A DNA stretch of 7,208 nt, taken from the NCBI GenBank assembly GCA_015492115.1, contig WGFS01000029.1:1-7208 (forward strand), read 5' to 3'. The translations under genes were made by a program, and so were the position numbers. The first letter of the stretch is position 1. Every line of letters begins with the position of its first letter. Shown piece by piece: positions 4,357-7,208 of this stretch. Source of the stretch: Aquificaceae bacterium. GTDB taxonomy: Bacteria; Aquificota; Aquificia; Aquificales; Aquificaceae. Under the pieces are notes generated by a model. That model was not told the DNA's origin, did not search any database, and was given only the letters and a program-made list of their open reading frames with translations.

Positions 4357-5532
4357 ATGTTCATCTTCCTGCTGATTTTTGCAAGCTTGAGCTTTGGTAT
4401 AGGGATAGACGAGGCTATGAAAACTGCCCTTGAGAGAAGTCCTCAGATAAAAGTCCTTGAGGAAGAGATAAAGGTCTTTGAAGGCAAGAAAAGGTCATCC
4501 CTTGCTTTCCCAAACCCGGAGGTGAGGATAGAGAGCGGATTTTTGACGAATGACAGGAGCGGAAAGCCGAAGGGAAAGGCTCTGTACCTCCTTGAGTTCA
4601 ACCAGCCCATACCTCTGTGGGGCGTGAGGGAGAAAAGTGAAGAGGTAGTTCTGAAGGAGAAGGAATCCTTTGAGAGCGCAGTTGAGACACAGAGGAGGAA
4701 GGTCCTCGGAGAGGTGTACAGGAGCTTCTACAGATCCCTCTACCTCAAGGAGACAGCGAGGATATGGAAGGAGAACTATGAGACCGCCAAAGGGGTGGAA
4801 GACTTCGTCAGGAAAGCCTATGGGCTCGGTGAGGTCACCGAGCTTGAGCTTATGAGAGCCGAGAGGGAAAAGGATCTCGCGAGGATACAGTACAGCGTGT
4901 CCCTCTCAAGATACAGAGCGAGCCTCAAGGAGCTCTCAAGACTTACAGGTGTTGAGGTTCACGGGGTTGTGGGAGATCTGAGAAGTTATCCCTCTCTGAG
5001 GGAGGTGAACGTGGAGAGACTTCCCATGGTTGTCTCCATAAGGAAGAGGATAGAGGGGGTAGAAAGAGAGATAGAGCTTGAGAAAGCTCTCGCCAGACCC
5101 CGGCTCAGCGCGGGGTTCGTGGTAGAGGATGCGGACGGGGAGTACTACGGGATGAGGGGAGCGATCACCCTTGAGGTTCCCATATTCTACAGGAGGCAGG
5201 GGGAGATACTTCAGAGCCTGGCTATGAGGAAAGCTCTTAAGAGACAGCTTGAGGCGGAGCTTCTCAGGGTAAGAACCAGACTTGAATCGGTGAGGATAAG
5301 GATGGAGACCTTTGAAAGGGAACTCAGGAGATTGGAGAAGGAGGTGATACCGAGGGCACGTGAGGAGCTTGCCCTCGCTATAAAAAGCTACAGGAACAGG
5401 GTGATAACACTCTTGGAGCTCTCGGACGTAAGGAGAAGGTATTACGAGCTCTTGATAAAGAGGGCTGAGCTTCTTCTGAACATGCACGAGACTTACTCGG
5501 AGTTCATAGAGATAGGAGGTTGGAAGAGATGA
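4357..5532 (+). CDS. Outer membrane efflux protein, CzcC/CusC-like (TolC superfamily)
   Basis: This is the outer-membrane channel of a tripartite heavy-metal efflux pump. The 391 residues suit the CzcC branch (about 400-420). It opens with a short hydrophobic signal (1-14), then the first OEP repeat IDEAMKTALERSPQI (17-31). Other marks are QPIPLWG (83-89), characteristic of metal-efflux members; long helices rich in Glu and Arg (about 94-198) including GLGEVTELELMRAER (156-170); LEVPIFYRRQGEI (272-284), which marks the second repeat; and a second helical pair (285-380). No lipobox cysteine is present, so it is not lipid-anchored like CusC. The ATG is fixed by GGAGGT six bases upstream; no in-frame start lies further up in the leader. 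Oddly the signal peptide has no basic residue before its hydrophobic core. It overlaps the adaptor gene by ATGA. Confidence 0.9.
   Translation: MFIFLLIFASLSFGIGIDEAMKTALERSPQIKVLEEEIKVFEGKKRSSLAFPNPEVRIESGFLTNDRSGKPKGKALYLLEFNQPIPLWGVREKSEEVVLKEKESFESAVETQRRKVLGEVYRSFYRSLYLKETARIWKENYETAKGVEDFVRKAYGLGEVTELELMRAEREKDLARIQYSVSLSRYRASLKELSRLTGVEVHGVVGDLRSYPSLREVNVERLPMVVSIRKRIEGVEREIELEKALARPRLSAGFVVEDADGEYYGMRGAITLEVPIFYRRQGEILQSLAMRKALKRQLEAELLRVRTRLESVRIRMETFERELRRLEKEVIPRAREELALAIKSYRNRVITLLELSDVRRRYYELLIKRAELLLNMHETYSEFIEIGGWKR
5514..5520 (+). promoter_or_regulatory. Ribosome-binding site of the CzcB-like gene
   Basis: AGGAGGT ends eight bases before the ATG at 5529. It includes the first base of the in-frame TTG at 5520 and so cannot serve that codon. 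Together with the ATGA overlap it fixes the start at 5529. Confidence 0.75.
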
Positions 5533-6611
5533 GGAAGCTTATCCTTCTGCTCACACTGACAAGCCTCGTCATCGCGGGAGAGGGACATGAGCAGGTAGAG
5601 AGAGTTGGTATAAACATGACGGAGACCCAGATGGAAGAGCTGGGGATAAAGCTCTACGAGGTGAAAAAGGTTCCTTCCGGGAAGATCCTGAAGATACCCG
5701 GGGAGGTTGAAGAGAACCCGCTCCTCAACTACTCCGTATACAGCCCCGTTGAGGGGATAGTTCGCAGGCTCTACGTGAAGGAAGGGGACTATGTGAAAAA
5801 AGGTTCCCCCATCGCGGAGATATACTCCCCCGAGCTCGCGGATCTGATAGGAGAGGTCCAGATGGCTAAGGTCAGGATGGAGAGCGCAAAAAAGGTCTTT
5901 GAGAGGGACAAGGAGCTCTACTCCCAGAAGGTAATACCCTACAACCGCTTCTACAACTCCATGGTAGAGTACGAGAGGGCTGAAGGTGAATACGAGGCGC
6001 TCCTTGGAAAGCTGAAGAGCTATGGTGAGGTGAAGGATTACAACCTGCTCCTGAGGTCTCCCGGGAGCGGATACGTGGTATCCCAGAGGGTCGCCCTCGG
6101 AGACAGTGTAGGACTTGACAGTTTGCTCTTCAAGATCCACTCCCACGAGGTTCTCTGGGTCTATGGCTGGGCTGAAGAGGGTTCTACAAGAGAGTTGAGG
6201 GAAGGAACCGAGGCAAGGGTGGTGAGCTCTGAGGGAGGACTCCCCTGCCTTATAGATTACTTAGGACACGAGGTGGACAGGAAAACAAGGAGGGTAAAAG
6301 TCAGGTGCGTGGTAAAAAACAGAAACCACCTCCTGAAGCCCGGGATGTTCGTAAACCTCCTCGTCAGGACAGCCGGGAAGCCAGCCATACTCGTTCCAAA
6401 GAGTGCGGTTCAGGAGATAGAGGGGAAGAAGATCGTGTTCGTCAGGAGCAAAAACGGGTTTGAGCCGAGGGAGATAAAGGTTCTGAGGGAGCTGGACGGG
6501 TTCTACGTTCTCTCCGATGGTCTCAAGGAAGGTGAAAAGGTTGCGGTGAGCGGAACGGTATTTCTGAAGACCAGGCTCGTCGGAGTTGGAGAGGGTGGAG
6601 ATGTTGATTAA
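5529..6611 (+). CDS. Periplasmic adaptor (membrane fusion protein) of HME-RND efflux, CzcB/CusB-like
   Basis: The adaptor bridges the inner-membrane pump and the outer-membrane factor. From the ATG at 5529 it has 360 residues. Residues 1-17 are a signal peptide (MRKLILLL core) with no lipobox cysteine. The first half of the barrel-sandwich (lipoyl-like) domain is SPVEGIVRRLYVKEGDYVKKG (72-92) and AEIYSPEL (97-104), followed by an alpha-hairpin (about 103-168). The second half is LRSPGSGYVVSQRVALGDSV (175-194). A beta-barrel containing DRKTRRVKVRCVV (250-262) and LLKPGMFVNLLV (268-279) follows, then the membrane-proximal domain (about 285-345). This is the CzcB/CusB branch. It lacks the His-rich N-terminal extension of Cupriavidus CzcB and the extra C-terminal domain seen in some homologues. 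Possible metal ligands just after the signal are His20, Met30 and Met35, but their role is speculative. It overlaps the CzcC-like gene by ATGA and is 13 bases from the pump gene. Confidence 0.92.
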   Translation: MRKLILLLTLTSLVIAGEGHEQVERVGINMTETQMEELGIKLYEVKKVPSGKILKIPGEVEENPLLNYSVYSPVEGIVRRLYVKEGDYVKKGSPIAEIYSPELADLIGEVQMAKVRMESAKKVFERDKELYSQKVIPYNRFYNSMVEYERAEGEYEALLGKLKSYGEVKDYNLLLRSPGSGYVVSQRVALGDSVGLDSLLFKIHSHEVLWVYGWAEEGSTRELREGTEARVVSSEGGLPCLIDYLGHEVDRKTRRVKVRCVVKNRNHLLKPGMFVNLLVRTAGKPAILVPKSAVQEIEGKKIVFVRSKNGFEPREIKVLRELDGFYVLSDGLKEGEKVAVSGTVFLKTRLVGVGEGGDVD

Positions 6612-6624
6612 ACGGAGGTAAGAG
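6611..6624 (+). promoter_or_regulatory. Ribosome-binding site and leader of the CzcA-like gene
   Basis: AACGGAGGTAAGAG directly precedes the pump ATG. The same block, with one base changed (AACGGAGGTGAGAG, 4342-4355), precedes the CzcC-like start by one extra base. The full GGAGGT core gives strong predicted initiation for both the pump and the channel. Confidence 0.7.
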
Positions 6625-7208
6625 ATGTTCAGGACTATTCTGAGGTTCAGGATCCTCGTCCTCATAGCCCTATTAGGCACCGTAATTTACGGAATTTACA
6701 GCTTTAAAAATCTCCCCATAGATGCCTTTCCTGATCCCACCCCTGTTCAGGTAAACATATACACGGAAGCCCCCGGGCTCTCAGCTGAAGAGGTTGAGAC
6801 ACTCATAACCATACCCGTAGAGTCGGTGATGAACGGTCTGAAGGACGTTACCTTAGTTAGGAGCGTTTCCATACCAGGTCTCTCTTACGTTTCCGTCTAT
6901 TTCAAGGAGGGGACTGACATCTACTTCGCAAGAAGGCTGGTTATGGAGAAACTCCCTGACGCGAGGGAGAGGGTTCCCGAGGGCTTCAACCCCGTTATGG
7001 GTCCCAATGCGACCGGTCTGGGGAACGCCCTGCTATACGTCCTCTACGACGAGAAGAGCAGATACACTAACCAGGAGCTCAAGTCCATATTCCAGCAGTG
7101 GGTCGCCAGACCTCTGCTCATGAGCGTGGGAGGTGTAGAGGAGATAGTCCAGTTCGGTCCAGAGCTCGCCTACGTTATAGTTCCAGATCCGGACAAGTTC
7201 TTAGCCTA
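6625..7208 (+). CDS. Heavy-metal efflux RND permease, CzcA/CusA-like (partial, 3' end beyond window)
   Basis: This is the proton-driven inner-membrane pump of the tripartite system, cut by the window edge after 194 codons of a usual 1000-1060. Translation gives a first membrane helix (about residues 9-26), then the HME-RND signature PIDAFPDPTPVQVNIYTEAP (31-50) and GLSAEEVETLITIPVESVMNG (51-71). The porter-domain blocks VRSVSIPGLSYVSVYF (78-93), FARRLVMEKL (101-110) and MGPNATGLGNALLY (125-138) follow. The cytoplasmic leader before helix 1 looks a few residues shorter than usual. The membrane-helix-4 motif that separates Zn/Co/Cd pumps from Cu/Ag pumps lies outside the window, so the metal cannot be assigned. 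The ATG is supported by GGAGGT at 6614-6619, five bases upstream. Confidence 0.93.
   Translation, partial: MFRTILRFRILVLIALLGTVIYGIYSFKNLPIDAFPDPTPVQVNIYTEAPGLSAEEVETLITIPVESVMNGLKDVTLVRSVSIPGLSYVSVYFKEGTDIYFARRLVMEKLPDARERVPEGFNPVMGPNATGLGNALLYVLYDEKSRYTNQELKSIFQQWVARPLLMSVGGVEEIVQFGPELAYVIVPDPDKFLA

Noticed and set aside
4936..5487. Minus-strand open frame (183 codons) opposite the CzcC-like gene.
   Set aside because: Its product resembles no family I know and it lies wholly opposite a well-supported gene.
5520..5528. TTG at 5520 as start of the CzcB-like gene.
   Set aside because: It lies in the ribosome-binding site itself, while ATG at 5529 has ideal spacing, an ATGA overlap and a normal MRKLILLL signal start.
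5493..6146. Long minus-strand open frame (217 codons) opposite the adaptor gene.
   Set aside because: The plus strand encodes a recognisable CzcB-like protein throughout. The antisense frame follows from codon bias that rarely uses TTA, CTA and TCA.
6261..6680. Minus-strand open frame of 139 codons across the adaptor-pump junction.
   Set aside because: It runs opposite conserved adaptor and pump coding sequence and has no supporting motif.

Overview
The window looks like chromosome from a Gram-negative thermophile. LolD-type lipoprotein export and an outer-membrane efflux factor indicate two membranes. Arg codons are mostly AGG/AGA, Ile is often ATA, the proteins are rich in Glu, Lys and Arg, and genes are tightly packed with overlapping starts and stops. 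Split glycine dehydrogenase (GcvPA) plus a single-domain N-acetylglutamate synthase-like enzyme suit Aquificota (Aquificaceae-like) best. That assignment is inference from style, not from a marker gene.

Left part, minus strand, transcribed from 3946 down to 12: a compact run of five genes. In transcription order they are a single-domain GNAT acetyltransferase of the N-acetylglutamate synthase (ArgA) type, the LolD-type ABC ATPase, a MidA/NDUFAF7-family methyltransferase, the glycine cleavage H protein (GcvH) with an unusual glutamate-rich tail, and glycine dehydrogenase subunit 1 (GcvPA). Junctions are a 53-base overlap, a GTGA overlap, a 24-base gap and a TAATG overlap, so this is probably one operon. 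Its functions (arginine synthesis, lipoprotein export, a putative respiratory-complex assembly methylase, glycine cleavage) do not form one pathway. GcvPB, GcvT, GcvL and LolC/E are not in view.

Middle, 3947-3971: only 25 bases separate two divergent start codons. Neither has a Shine-Dalgarno sequence, and an AT-rich core could serve as -10 box in both directions with very short leaders.

Right part, plus strand, from 3972 to the edge: a heavy-metal efflux (HME-RND) operon. It opens with a small unrecognised exported protein carrying a Cys-x-His-x-His motif, then a CzcC/CusC-like outer-membrane factor, a CzcB/CusB-like periplasmic adaptor and the first 194 codons of a CzcA/CusA-like inner-membrane pump. 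Together the last three would form a tripartite channel driving metal cations out across both membranes; the metal cannot be told from the part visible. The junction between the small gene and czcC-like gene holds a GNRA-capped hairpin and two ACCTCC segments that can pair with the czcC-like ribosome-binding site.

No rRNA, tRNA, CRISPR, insertion sequence or clear terminator was seen, and no stretch over 300 bases lacks a gene.
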